Assembly (NCBI RefSeq): GCF_051020765.1
Contig: NC_134932.1
Span: forward strand, 7,626,001 to 7,690,000
Direction: 5' to 3'
Length of the DNA stretch: 64,000 bases
Source: Lasioglossum baleicum
Taxonomy: Eukaryota; Arthropoda; Insecta; Hymenoptera; Halictidae
In this document: piece by piece, positions 1 to 11,031 of the stretch
How the letters are laid out: the number at the start of each line of letters is the position of its first letter
Numbering within the stretch: the first letter of the stretch is position 1
Notes under the pieces: generated by a model
What the model saw: only the letters and a program-made list of their open reading frames with translations
The model's database searches: none
What the model was told of the DNA's origin: nothing
Position numbers and translations under genes: made by a program

Positions 1-778
1 GATTGCGGAATCATTAGCATTCGTTTCAAATGTTGCAATCGTAATTCAACTGCGTTTAGTCTGGAGAAAGGTTTCCGAAGAATACTACTAAAATATTATT
101 TGAAATCGATTGAACACACATCTGTTTGTTACACGAATTTTTATACTTTATATTTAACTGTTTTAAAGAACAAAATTTTATCTAAATATTCAGCACTTTC
201 CTATAAACCCTCATTTCAGATTTAATTAATTTCACGCGACGCAGGCTTTATTAAATAATATTATATCTCAAAATACATTCTACGTATTGCGAATGCACGA
301 AATCATTCAAATCTGGGGGATGAAAGCAATTCTCCAATTCGGAAATTTCAATCTAAAGAGTCAAAAGGGTACGTAATTTTTGTTTAAAATTATTTTTTCT
401 GAAGCTCATGGTTTTTGAAGTACATATTGACAAAAGGATACGCGAGAGCTATTTCCATCCAGCGGATATGAACGATAATGGGTAAAAAATTCGTATATCG
501 AATATATGTTGTATATAAATATGTAGTTATCGTATTGACAACCATGTCGCGCGTACAAATTTAATTAAAACTGGTTCGTTGTTTAAACGGGGACCTTTAT
601 AAATAACAACGGATCCTTTATATTTGATTAATCCACAATACATGTTTTCCCGGACGACAAAAAATATTTACAAACGACCAATTTATCCAGGAACGACAGG
701 AAAAGTATTTTTAAACACTGTACCATTTATTCACATATTTTGTAAACATTTCTGAAGCGATTGCTCTTTGTGTTGCAG
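1..778. other. AT-rich non-coding stretch
   Basis: No credible reading frame, RNA gene or recognisable repeat is visible. The sequence is strongly AT-rich. Its last 40 bases become pyrimidine-rich and end in TTGCAG, read here as a possible splice acceptor for the tiny exon that follows. Confidence 0.6.
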
Positions 779-805
779 TAACCATCCGCCGGCACAATGG
801 GTTGT
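779..805 (+). CDS. Candidate 27-nt micro-exon
   Basis: A good splice acceptor (TTGCTCTTTGTGTTGCAG, ending at 778) and a good donor (GTAAGG, starting at 806) bracket 27 bases. The length is a multiple of three, and the segment is clearly GC-rich inside very AT-rich surroundings. Two of three frames are open. One contains ATG-GGT-TGT just before the donor, so the exon could instead carry a start codon and encode Met-Gly-Cys, the N-terminal pattern of dually acylated membrane-anchored proteins such as G-alpha subunits and Src-type kinases. That reading is inference, since three codons identify nothing. Acceptor-donor pairs this close also arise by chance several times in a window this size. The GC island is the main reason for listing it. 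Confidence 0.25.
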
Positions 806-2134
806 GTAAGGCCAGGGTTGGAAACAAATAGGAATATTTTATCCAAATATATATAGAAAAAGTAGTGAAAACTGCAATTATGTACACAGCACATTTTAAG
901 CTTTTTTATTCAAAGATTTTTGAAAATTCCTATAGGTACGTAAATCTATGAACATAAATAAAATACACATCCATATAGGAAAAAAACACAAAACAAAATT
1001 CTTAAATAAAAACAACATCTACGTAATAATTAATAATATAATAAATATATCGACCTTTACATCTATGTTATCTCGTTGTTTCAGTTATTAGTTATTATTA
1101 TTATCATCAGCCACATTTTTCGATATTTTTGAATTCCTTTCATTTTCTTTTTGCTCAAATCATAAAAATATAGAAGATATAGCTCCTATATGCTATTCAA
1201 AGATGATATAGGAGATCAAGTTCAAATATAGAAGACTCATATCAAATATAGTAGATCTGGCAAACCTAGAAACAAGTAACAAGAGGTTCTACACGTGCGA
1301 GTAGAAATTACAAGGAATTACGAATAGAGATTTGTTCATCGGTGCGAGACGACAGTTTATTTTCTCAACAGGCTTTAGCAGGGTAGCTCTGCTTAGACTG
1401 CTTGTTTCGTCGCGTTTCCTTTGGTCGTGGCCTCGGTCGGGCGATGCAATTCGTCTCAGACAGCAGATGTTTGCCTACGCTACTGTGCAGACGCTCGGTG
1501 CTCTTGTAGGAAATTCTTCTTTGCAATATTACTGAATATTGCCCGGGCGAAGGAAAAACGAGGAACACGCCGACAGGAACGATGAAGGCAGTGTTTCCCG
1601 TACGCCCGCGAACAAGTCAACCGGATTATATTTTCGCGGAGCTTTCGTCGCTCGCGCTTCCAAATTACGTATCATCCCCCTCCTCGGAACTTTTCACGTC
1701 CCGATCTCGGCCGTAAATTCGCGCGTTTTATTTTCGACTTTGCGAGCGAGCACGCGCCTCGAAAAACTTCTGCGAAAGATGAGAACCGAGAATCGATCGC
1801 GCTAAAGAGTCTCATAGCTTCTTCCGGCGAGCTCGTTACGCAGCGAAATGAAATCGCGCGCCGGCTCTTTGCAGGGAAAAATAGAAAAACCCGCATCAAC
1901 GTGCTTTCGTTGATTCGTTCGGGACACTAAGTCGACTCGGTCGACGAGAAGATAATACGTTTCTCCGTTCAAGGTATAGTCAACACTGAACTCTGGATTT
2001 TTATGCGCGCAATAAAAATTTGTGTACATCAATCACAAAATTGATAAGTCTCAAATAATTGAAATAATACAATGAAATTCTAAAACTTTGCCTGTTTTCA
2101 CTATTTCGTGTTTCACAAGGCACGGAGATTACAA
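806..2134. other. Non-coding stretch, AT-rich then GC-richer
   Basis: No supported gene. An imperfect hairpin with 9-bp arms (CTCCTATAT / ATATAGGAG) sits near 1186-1216. From about 1330 to 1900 the composition shifts to CpG-rich. Three overlapping frames there (1332-2032) run on both strands and do not look like real proteins. A splice-like junction (CCTATAG followed by GTACGTAA) occurs near 930-942. Confidence 0.5.
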
Positions 2135-2620
2135 GAATCTGAAATACAAAAAAAACTTGATAAAACCATGTTTATATTAAAATGCACTAAAAAGAAGAAC
2201 ATAATTTTATTCCTGGTTCGAAAATATCGAATCCAGTTAAATGATTAATAATATTTTTCCCCAAAATAAAATTAGTGTCGGAATAGATAGAAAAATTTAA
2301 TATAAATTTAAATAAAATCATGATATTAATTAGGGACTATAAAAATAAAAGCGTGGAGCGCTAAACTGTATTGACGTAATCTTCGTGGGCGCTCCACACT
2401 TTTATTTGTAGTAACTGATGTCGCGATTTAATCTATTCCGACACTAATTTTATAACAGAAGAAATTTTGAACCAATTGCTTAAAATTTTGGGAAGAAACA
2501 TTATTAATCATTTAACTGGATTCGGTATTTTATGGAGAACCAGGAAAAAATCATTTCTTTCCTTTTAGTGCATTTTAATAAAAGCGTGGTTTTTAAAAAG
2601 TATTTTTATATATTTTAGCA
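2135..2620. mobile_element. Foldback (palindromic) MITE, family P, copy 1
   Basis: The arms are reverse complements of each other. The outer ends carry AAAACCAYG and ATTAAAATGCACTAAAA, the matching right arm ends with GCGTGGTTTTT, and the centre at 2341-2407 is a tight stem around GCGTGGAGCGC. The unpaired loop between the central stems is about 25 bases. A second copy lies at 44320-44665, with the central loop in the opposite orientation. No open frame is present, so this is a non-autonomous element. No clear target duplication was found, so the superfamily is not assigned. Boundaries are approximate by about 30 bases. Confidence 0.8.
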
Positions 2621-3351
2621 AGTGTGTATACAAAATTTCAGCAAGATTGGATTATGGGAAGTGGTTTAAAATTCGATTACAAGATTTACAACAACACAGC
2701 AAGTTAATATAAACGTGGTAAAAAAATCATTTGGCAATTTTGTTGACGAACCAACTGTCAAGGACCAACCGTGTTTTTTGGAATTATGTTTTAAAAGAAG
2801 ATTTGCTCGTGGAATGTAGTCACTGCGGATCATACCAATAGACTTCCGGTAAGCAATGTATTAAGTAATCGCGCGTTGGATTATTCATCGCGAATCCACT
2901 TACCAACTTGTTAAACGCAATCTAATTTTCGGGCTAGCGAATTAACAACGCGTGGAACCCGAACGCACTGACATACCTACACCACTGAAAGTTTGGAATC
3001 ACTCTGCGCATTGACGGAGATAGAGATGTGCTTGTTAAGTCAACGAACCTACCAACCAATAATTTCATTAGCTTAGGGAATGCCTGGACGAAAAGTTTTC
3101 GCAGTTGCTCCAAAAATATTTGGCTTTCAGTTCTGTCGAAATTTAGGGTGCCGTGTGGTTTTACTGAAAGTCTATTAGTGATTGCAAACCTTCAGTTTAC
3201 AGTACTAGCGTAAAAATGTATAGACATTCTTGGAAGACAATAATAAAAAGAAAATTTCCGAAGATTTTCTGATAGATATCAATATAAAGAAACATGTTAT
3301 CTCGCCAAGTGAATAATTCCTTATTCACTTTATTCTCTATTATTCTTATAG
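2621..3351. other. Non-coding spacer
   Basis: AT-rich spacer between two inverted-repeat elements. A 61-codon frame at 3028-3213 has no recognisable motif. Nothing else is visible. Confidence 0.5.
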
Positions 3352-3779
3352 GTGACTAATATTCTTTTTGAGTGTTAAAAACTTTTTGATTAGTTAGTGA
3401 TAACTAATTTATGTTAATCGCACAATAGTGACTGATGACTAAAGATTGATGACTGATCATCAACTACTAATTTACTTAGAGCTGTGACTAACTGTTTGTC
3501 ATTTAGTTATCACTAGACCGCGGAACTTTATGCAAAATAAAAATTGTATGCATCAACTGCAACAAACAAGGTTTAAGTAATCATTTCTTTCATTCTTTAA
3601 TAATGTTCATAAGCTGCAACTAATACATTGATGTTCTTAAATTTTTTAAACCTGTCCACTGTTTTAAATTACAGCTACCCATTTCTGTCATAAATGCATA
3701 AAATCCGCAGTCTAGTTATCACTAACTAATCAAAAATGATGATTAACTATGACTAACATTCAAAAAGACTATTGGTCAT
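3352..3779. mobile_element. Inverted-repeat element interrupted by a hAT MITE
   Basis: The left arm (3352-3410) and right arm (3715-3779) are diverged reverse complements. Both carry the segment TGATTAGTTAGTGATAAC next to the interior and a CTTTTTGA block further out. The interior is filled with degenerate GATGACT-like repeats. The element was later split by a 201-bp MITE-B insertion. No transposase frame is present, the outer target duplication is not resolved, and the family is unassigned. Confidence 0.55.
3514..3714. mobile_element. hAT-type MITE, family B, copy 1 (201 bp)
   Basis: The ends are imperfect inverted repeats: TAGACCGCGGAACTTTATGCA on the left mirrors TGCATAAAATCCGCAGTCTA on the right. 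An 8-bp direct duplication, GTTATCAC, flanks it exactly (3506-3513 and 3715-3722), the hallmark length for hAT-superfamily transposition. There is no coding capacity. It sits inside an older inverted-repeat element, which sets the order of the two insertions. Confidence 0.9.
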
Positions 3780-6205
3780 TTTTAAATATTTTTTATTATT
3801 GTCCTACTCTGATACCTGTAACGATTCCTGAACGAGGGGAGTTGGTTTACGACATCATAGATGGTGGAGGATCTGTATCTGACCAAAGGAAAATATTTGA
3901 TGGTGAATAGATTGTTGTGTCAAAAGAGAGAGGAAGAGAGAAAGGGAGAGAGAGAGCGACAGAGGAGAGGGATAAAGAAGATCGTCGTCCTCTCGCAAGA
4001 CTCCATTCCATGTCACATATTGTACGCGCCCACGCGAGCACGAGGACATCGAACGAGGCCGGGCTGTTAATTCATGAAGCTCGTATCGATCGCCAAGATT
4101 CGCATTCAACCGGGACACAAAGAAACAGAAGGGAAAGGGAACCGAAGGTTCAGGAAAAAAGACGGAACAGCGGGCGGGGGAGAGGCAAAAATAAAAAGAA
4201 AAATAGAAACGAGGAACAGAGAAGCGGGTTACACGGTACAACGGTGGTCCGTCGATGTCGCACCTGTACAAAAGGGAACGGGCGATTTTTCAGGCAGATA
4301 AAAGTAGCGAGTAAAAAATCAACATCGGCATGGACCGCTCTCGGACGAATGGGAGCGAGGGATATCCGTGTGCCCGAGCCGACACAGGATTTACCCATTT
4401 CCTCCTTTCTCGAGCACCACGGGAAAAACGCCGAGGGGGTGTAAGCGCAGAATGAATATTGTTTTGTTAGGTATACGCTTTGACGGAGCTGATACAATTT
4501 AACAGCTCCGCCGATTCTCGATACCGCAGTCGCTTCAATTTTTCTCCCTGCCATCCGAGTGTCGCTGGTATAATGAACTTAAACGCGATTCCTTTGTGAC
4601 TTCGGAACTGCTCCCCCCCCCCCCGTCGAATCATTTTTTAAACGACGTTATACTTCGCACTTTTGACCGACGTGTATTATGTTTCTGCGCTCGCCGCAAA
4701 TGAAACTGGAAATTACTTTTCGGTCCGCGACGTCGATACGGTGTCGCGAGACACTCGACATTTTTTCTGGAAACGATCTGCGAGAAAAATAAAACGGTAT
4801 GTTCGAATCAATGACTTCGCGGTCGGAGATAAATCGCGCAGCTTCATTTCAGGGCTATCACAGCGGGGGCAGACTGTTTAAAAAATCGTGATAGTTAACG
4901 TTTTTTTTTAAATTGGGACCAGCAAGCTCCGCTTCGTTAACAACGACCATTAGAGGCACCGCGAGACGCACCGGCGAGCGTGGAACGTTCCTCATTTTTA
5001 CGAGCGAGCCGAACGTGTGTAGAAAAACGTCAGATTACAACGCCGCGTGCAAGAATTTCATAAAAGTCAGGATCAGAAATTCAGTGTTCGCCGAAAAGAC
5101 GAAACTTCCGGTGAGATCGACGAACTTCAAAAAATGTCGAGCCAAGTAGGTCATAGTATCTGACGCTGCGAAAAGTAGGATGCGTCGGACAGCTCATTCG
5201 TTGTTAATGCACTAAAGGAATCCCTTTGTACGCCGGCCATTGTGTGTCGGCTTTGGGGAATCCGCTTTTGTCTAAAAATTAGCGAAAGGCAGCGGTGCAG
5301 CTTCTGAAAGGCTGCCGTGCACGATTGCGGGGACCGGGGGGGCAATAAAACGATTGTCGAGGGCGCCGTAATTCAAAACGTCAACACCCTGTCCGGAGGA
5401 ACAAGGGTTTCTCTGCAGAAACGATTGCAGTTGCCGGCATCTGCGACGATACAGGCGCGATCGCACGGATGGCGAAAAAGCGTCGAATCACCACGGGATG
5501 GATCGCCGCCGGCACATTTCAAAGAATCGGTACATCCAAGCTACAAGCCGGAATCACGGTATCCCGGAGAAAAGGCTAAGATTTCACCGGTGTCCCCCTC
5601 CCTGACCCCGCGCGGCTCGCCATCTCTTACTTTCCGGCAATTCTATAAAACTACCACGTCCCCGGCCAGTATTTCATAACCCCGTAACAGTCTGCCAACC
5701 CTCATTGATTGAGCAGATACGAGTCCGAGGCTGGCGGCGGCAGAGAAATAACCTTCACAGTGGCCGACATCGAACTCCTCTGTGTACAAAAATACAACCT
5801 TGTATGTGTGTGTGTGTGTATGGTCCTCTCGTTCTCTTTCCTTTTCTTCTCGTTCTCTCCTTTCGCCTGCTACATGTAGCCGACACATAACGTATACGTG
5901 AATAGGACAGCGTCGTCAGCGGAATTTCAAATTCCCCTAAAACGCCGGATCGTATCGTGGAACACTGGAAATTTTGTCAACGGACACACCTGTCTATGTA
6001 TATTGTCTATATTCAAACGGTACCGAGGGAAGATGCACGCACCTGTGAACAACGCGTATTACCACCGGCACGCTAGCAGAAACTTCCCGGCAATCCATCC
6101 CGCGGAATTTTGTTAACCTGTTACTCAAATTCGGGGCAGTTAGACTCGTCGTCGATGCGATTCTCTGAGCCGTGAACGTGGACACACACAGGAGTTCGAA
6201 ATAGC
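3780..6205. other. Non-coding stretch, GC-richer, low-complexity tracts
   Basis: No supported gene. A purine-rich GA tract lies at about 3925-3975, a run of 12 C at 4613-4624 and a TG dinucleotide run at 5805-5819. Frames of up to 175 codons (3855-4554) overlap on both strands across the purine-rich tract; their Arg/Glu/Lys or Ser/Leu/Phe content reflects that low complexity. They are not called as genes. Confidence 0.5.
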
Positions 6206-6655
6206 TTAACATGTTGTGTCATAGAATAGTTGAAAAAGTATAATTTAGTTAAAATATTACTGTACCATTATTCACAATGTTATTTACATTATTAAATATG
6301 TTAGTATCTAAACAGTTACTAATAATAAGAGTATTGTATTAAGAATTACCTCAATTCCACATCCATAAAGTGAACAAAATCATACACAATGTAATTATTT
6401 TATTATTACTAGACTGCGGATGTTTATGCAACTTTCAATTTTCGTAGACGAAATTTAAGAAAATGCAACGAAATAGTATCAATATTTTTGCAGATCAGGA
6501 ATAAATAATAATTCTACTAAATTTTCTGTCGAATTCGATATTCTACCCTTTTTTGATAATTTTCAGAAGCCATAAATGCGTAAAGATCCGCGCAGTCTAA
6601 TTATTACATTGGAACTAATTTTCAAGTTAAAATAGCTCCGTCTGTAAAGCGTTAA
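6206..6655. mobile_element. piggyBac-like MITE, interrupted (copy 1)
   Basis: Diverged TTAA-bounded element. The internal block starting CTGTACCATTATTCA (6260) is nearly identical to that of the better copy at 18647-19467. The right end reads AAGTTAAAATAGCTCCG...AAAGCGTTAA, the mirror of a piggyBac-type end. The left end is degenerate. A 190-bp MITE-B interrupts it at 6410-6599. The right end is also copied twice more in the tandem array that follows. TTAA target sites are characteristic of piggyBac. No transposase remains. Confidence 0.65.
6410..6599. mobile_element. hAT-type MITE, family B, copy 2 (190 bp)
   Basis: Begins TAGACTGCGGATGTTTATGCA and ends TGCGTAAAGATCCGCGCAGTCTA. It is flanked by a perfect 8-bp duplication, ATTATTAC (6402-6409 and 6600-6607). 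It is inserted in the piggyBac-like element around it, so it is younger than that element. It has no coding capacity. Confidence 0.92.
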
Positions 6656-6945
6656 AAAGCCTTCTACATTATCAATCACATTCGTATAATATGCATAAAG
6701 CGTACATGCACAAAGATAGATCCGCGCAATCTAATTATTACATTGGAACTAATTTTCAAGTTAAAATAGCTCCGTCTGTAAAGCGTTAAAAAGCCTTCTA
6801 CATTATCAGTCACATTCGTATAATATGCATAAAGCATACATGCACAGAGATAGATCCGCGCAATCTAATTGTTACATTGGACTTAATTTTCAAGATTAAA
6901 ATAGCTCCGTCTGTAAAGAGTTAAAAAGCCTTCCATCAATTATAT
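6587..6945. repeat. Tandem repeat, three units of 134 bp
   Basis: The motif TCCGCGCARTCTAATT recurs at 6587, 6721 and 6855, giving a 134-bp period. Each unit holds the last bases of MITE-B, its target duplication, the piggyBac-like right end (TTAAAATAGCTCCGTCTGTAAA) and about 60 further bases. Units 1 and 2 are almost identical; unit 3 is shorter and more diverged. The first unit overlaps the intact transposon ends, so the array grew from a nested-transposon junction. Confidence 0.9.
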
Positions 6946-7492
6946 TCGTAATATCGATTCCCAAACGAATTACATGATTGCAGTCCATAATAATTGTCCA
7001 ACTTAATGTTATAGAATCTACGTGTGAGCAACGCGAGTGTGAGATCCGTCAAAGTAAGTACATCAAGCTGCGAATAAAACCGAAATCAATTCCGAGGGCG
7101 TTCCGACACCGTCGCAGAAGACAGAAAGGCGGTCCGGAGTTTTACGGGGGTGTAGGAAGAAGAGGATGCGGCTCTGGTATTTAACGGGTGCTCAGCTGCG
7201 TCTCTCTAATCAGCGTCTAAGGTATTTGCAGAGCTGGGTAACCGTCGGCGTACTAATTCGTCGGAACAGTATTACGAGGTTCCGAAACATCGCAATCGAT
7301 AGGGACGTAGTCCCGATCTTCCGGGGCGACGCACGTAGCTACACCAAGACGGATACAGCACGGTATTTGTCTACTTACCTCGAGTAAACTCAGTCTACAC
7401 CGTGTCAACGCGAGTCCTTGGTGGCGGGATCACAACGGATTTGAAGATGCAAATGCACCGGGGCTCTCGGTGCAGCGAGGGGCTCGTCTGTA
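6946..7492. other. CpG-rich non-coding stretch
   Basis: No supported gene. A strong plus-strand donor-like site (AAA followed by GTAAGTAC) is near 7051, and a strong minus-strand donor-like site (CTCGAG followed by GTAAGTAG) is near 7378. No matching acceptors or open coding exon could be found. At most these could be ends of non-coding leader exons. Confidence 0.4.
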
Positions 7493-7739
7493 CAGGGTGA
7501 GTCACCTAACGTTATCACCTCAAATATCTTTGTTGTTTTCAAAGATACATTAAATGTCTTCAGGACAAAGTTGAATGGTAAACTGGGGCTCATACGACAC
7601 CAAAAAAATGTTTGTTTCTATGAAATTTTTTTAGAGATATCAAGGTCACCTTCATTTCTTTAAACGGAACCACCCTTTTTTAAACATCTACAATGATAGT
7701 CCCTTTCGTTACGAATTCAGTGACTATAATTACTCAAGG

Positions 7740-8059
7740 TCATCCAAGATCACGGACAGAAAACACCTGATGTAGCGATATGTGAAACGGATGGAATTTA
7801 TGTCGGGCCAGAACTCGAATTACACTACTTGATCTCGGGCAATATCTCTCGTACTCACATGTGGATTGACAGCTATAGCTGCTAAAATTATAAAAGCACC
7901 CCCTCTCTGATGACCAGACCAGTCTACGGCATGGGCACCGTGGTCTACGGTCTTAGTGGGGGACGTTAGAGTGTGGGCATGGTGCTGGAATGGGAAAGGG
8001 GAAAAGGAGGAGAGTATTTCCGAGAATTTGGCACCCGTTTCGGTGCCATATGGCGACAC
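7740..8059 (-). pseudogene. Transposase fragment, HTH region, frameshifted
   Basis: One minus-strand frame contains ILAAIAVNPHVSTRDIARD. After a frame change near 7825 a second frame reads SSVIRVL and then RHKFHPFHISLHQ. In insect Tc1/mariner-like transposases these blocks are contiguous: a helix-turn-helix of the form NPHxSTRxIAR...S.SxVxRIL followed by RHKFHPYHISLxQ. The missing bases between the blocks fit a small frame-disrupting deletion of the recognition helix. The catalytic DDE domain is absent. The family assignment comes from remembered motif patterns, not a search. Confidence 0.75.
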
Positions 8060-8267
8060 TGGACGCGGTAGACGCAGTTATAGAACACAGGTTGTTTGAC
8101 AAGAATCGCGACTTTACTGTATCATTGTAGATGTTTACAAAAGGGTGATTGCATTTAAAAAAAAGAAGGTGACCTTGATATCTCTAAAAAAAATTGCACA
8201 GAAACAAAAATTTTTTGGTATCGTATGAGCCCCATTTTATTACCACGTTTTTATTAGCTCGCTTTCT

Positions 8268-8299
8268 TGTTTGTTTGTTTGTTTGTCTGTTTGTTTGTT
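8268..8299. repeat. TTTG microsatellite
   Basis: About eight TTTG units with one TCTG variant. It lies inside the right inverted repeat of the 7493-8386 transposon and is absent from the left arm, so it expanded after the arms formed. Confidence 0.9.
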
Positions 8300-8508
8300 A
8301 CCATTCAACTTTGTCTTCAAGCCATTTAAAGTATCTCTGAAAACAACAAAGCTGTTTGAGGTGATGACGTTAGGTGGCTCACCCTGTATACACAGTGCAA
8401 TCTTTAATAACAGTTTTCCCTCATTTGAATTTTCAGAAAACGAAGACAACATCAGGAACGTCCTCCTCTTATTTAAACCGATTGAGATACCCTGTATCTC
8501 CATGCGTG

Positions 8509-8512
<4 letters not shown>

Positions 8513-8543
<31 letters not shown>

Positions 8544-8554
8544 TCTCTCCCTCT
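8513..8554. repeat. CT dinucleotide microsatellite
   Basis: Pure CT run to 8540, followed by impure CT. The 211-codon minus-strand frame and the 123-codon plus-strand frame that cross it owe their Arg-Glu or Ser-Leu runs to this repeat. Confidence 0.95.
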
Positions 8555-11010
8555 CGACGGAGCACCCGTGTGTACCCGGGTGGCCGGCAGAGACGACCCG
8601 GTCATGATACCCGCAAGCCGGTATCTCCCCTTTAAACGATGAAGCACACCTACTCGAGCGTCCGACGCAGACGTGAAGCGCACAAGACACAGATGGAAAG
8701 GAAGCACTGACGAACACGGACGCAGAAGAGATACTGCGAACGGATATGTCATTCTCGCGTCGACATACCTGCCGGCTAGTTTTTTATTAGCCTGCCGCGC
8801 CGTGTCGTCGTTAATTACGGAGCTTACAGGAGGCAAAGCCTCTGACCACTTCAAAAGACGTAAATACAGGCGCACTCGCCAGCGTTCGCCTCAAGGTACA
8901 TGTCGACTGGTAAATGTTCACCGTACACGAAATCATCGATGCATTCTTTATCTTTTGCGATGAAGAAAACGTGATGATTTGTTTAATAAGCATTCAACTT
9001 CATTTCAGCTCTATTTGATCGAGATACAAGACTACAATGTCCGATGTTGATTCAATTATATGATATTTTCGTTGCGTTTAATGAAACATTCTCACTACGA
9101 AGATCATCGTTTTTTCATAAGCCGAATGCATTTTGTATTATTCAAATCGGACTACTAAATTTTAAAGTACCACGCTCACAGTTTCAAGAACGTTCCGATG
9201 AAAATGCGCCCGAAGTTTTTCGTAGATTTATTGTCGCGATAACAATGAAATATTCTTGCGCACGCTCGATCGACAATTCCTGGTCCATAAAGCAGTGCGT
9301 CCTCTTTCCTGAACATCTTCTCGTGTTTTGATTTTCGGAATTTATTGGTGGTACCGGACGGACTTTTTAAAGGCGAACGCTTCGACCAGTTGACCCGGTT
9401 TCCGTTCTTTCGTGGAACGTCGGAAAGGAACCGTAACCCAATCGTTATGTTCATAATTTTGATCAGACTCGAAAAGAGTTTGAACGTTTCATTAAAAGCA
9501 TAAATCGTAAATTGAGTGGAAACGTCGAATAAGCTGAATCTTATTCTTCCCATTTAGCGTGCAGCTATTTCGATTGCAAAACTTCGCATTCGATGTGCCA
9601 CGTTTTAGGCAGCGTGTTCAAATTTTCATAATTAGAAAATAAGATCCAGCGTACTGCGCACGCATGTTTAGGGAGGTTCGCGGAAGTTTGTGCGTAAAAA
9701 AGTGGAATAGTTCGAAGAAAAGGGAATACTCCCTTAAATCCCGGGATTACCAGCCATTTACCTTCTCGTTCGAGGAAGTATCGTTACCGTGGAACGATAC
9801 GCGGTCGCTTTTATGTGCCGGCCGAACAACTTATCGAGCATCTCTTTAAAGTTCTCGCAGGAATCGATGAATTTTACGCGCGATTCGAATTCGTTCGGCT
9901 TCGAGGTTCCCCGTTTCAGCGTAATCGATGCCATTGGCGAAGTTTATGAAATCCTCGTGGCTCGCCGGGGTACCAGACCGATTATCCGTGGGGAACTAAA
10001 AGGGAATAAAAGCGGGGCGTGCGTTAGGCGAGCTATCGCCGGATTTCATTCGACGCCGAGTGATGTAATTTATTTCGGAACCGCATAATGCCCGGACGAC
10101 GACACCACGCCGCGTGCCGGAGCGACGTGCACGTTTGAAAAATTCACGGGAAAAGTATAACGGATAAAATGACGCTTCGCAATAACCACCGGCGCAGAAA
10201 CAGCTGTGCGAAAGGTAAGAGGATAACAGAGTAAAACACTCAGTCTACCATAGAGCTTTATACACTCGGTAGCGCGAAAGTCAAACCGTAAGCTTTCGAG
10301 AGAAACAGGAAGGACGGAGAGTTTATTGTTCCGTAGGTTTTTCCCGGGCTTAAAGTCCAAACATTCCCAGAAGCGACTTTTGTTGAGTTGTCTTAAGCGT
10401 CCGCAAATTCGTGGACCGCTCTCATAGGAAAAGCATTAACGACGTTGCAAAAGGAAAACCGCTGGAAATATAAAATATTTATCATGAGAGAATACAAACG
10501 GATTTCACCACGAGAATAAAGCGCCATGTAATTCCGAACAGATATTTTCCTTCGCATTGTCACCGCGAATTCCAAAATGTCCAAGAAAACAATACAAGGT
10601 GTCCTACCATTTTTCTTACAAGGCGACATCTCCGCTATTGCTTAAGCTACGCCAAATGTCGAAAGGGAATAATTTTTTCCTCACTTTCGTTCGGTCGCTT
10701 AATGTCCGAAAAGAACACTGTGTCGCATGGAATTCAAATATTTGCTTCGCGTTTCTAAAAAATAAGAACGACGCACAGTGTGGCCGATTGCCAATCTAGC
10801 TGTTCAAAAGTCTCAAAATGAAAATTGTGTGGCGTTTAATTATATGTTTGAGTGCTCGAAACACAACAAATATTTGGCTAAAGTTGAACTTGTTTTAAGT
10901 AAACAATGAAGCACCTGCTAAACCTCCCGGAAGATAAAGGGTTAGTATCAGAAATCTTTACTTTTAGTAGTGTTTCTCTAAACGTTGAGTAATAAAATCT
11001 TTCTCACCAG
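8555..11010. other. Non-coding stretch
   Basis: No supported gene. A good acceptor (CTTCATTTCAG near 9007) is followed by a frame open for about 105 codons to 9331. The translated sequence shows no domain and no donor is evident. A strong donor-like site (AAAG followed by GTAAGAGG) lies near 10214 with no acceptor. Composition alternates between GC-rich (about 9640-10340) and AT-rich. Confidence 0.45.
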
Positions 11011-11031
11011 CTATGGAGTACATAAAGGAAC
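11011..11031 (+). CDS. Candidate 21-nt micro-exon
   Basis: An acceptor (CTTTCTCACCAG, ending at 11010) and an excellent donor (GTAAGTATT, from 11032) bracket exactly 21 bases. Two frames are open, reading YGVHKG or MEYIKE. The length keeps the reading frame, as is usual for neuronal micro-exons. There is no composition contrast with the surroundings and no visible flanking exon, so chance pairing is a serious alternative. Confidence 0.2.

Larger units (their letters stand above)
7493..8386 (-). mobile_element. Degenerate Tc1/mariner-like transposon (894 bp)
   Basis: Long terminal inverted repeats begin CAGGGTGAGTCACCTAACG and are flanked by TA on both sides. The left arm runs to about 7705. 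The right arm runs from about 8120 and has been lengthened by a TTTG microsatellite. The roughly 415-bp interior encodes, on the minus strand, a broken transposase DNA-binding region. The TA target and the transposase remnant support Tc1/mariner-superfamily membership. The element is too short for a full transposase and is certainly non-autonomous. Confidence 0.85.

Noticed and set aside
8240..8875. 211-codon minus-strand frame, the longest in the window
   Set aside because: It runs through the transposon's right inverted repeat, a TTTG repeat and a CT microsatellite (Arg-Glu run); not a host gene.
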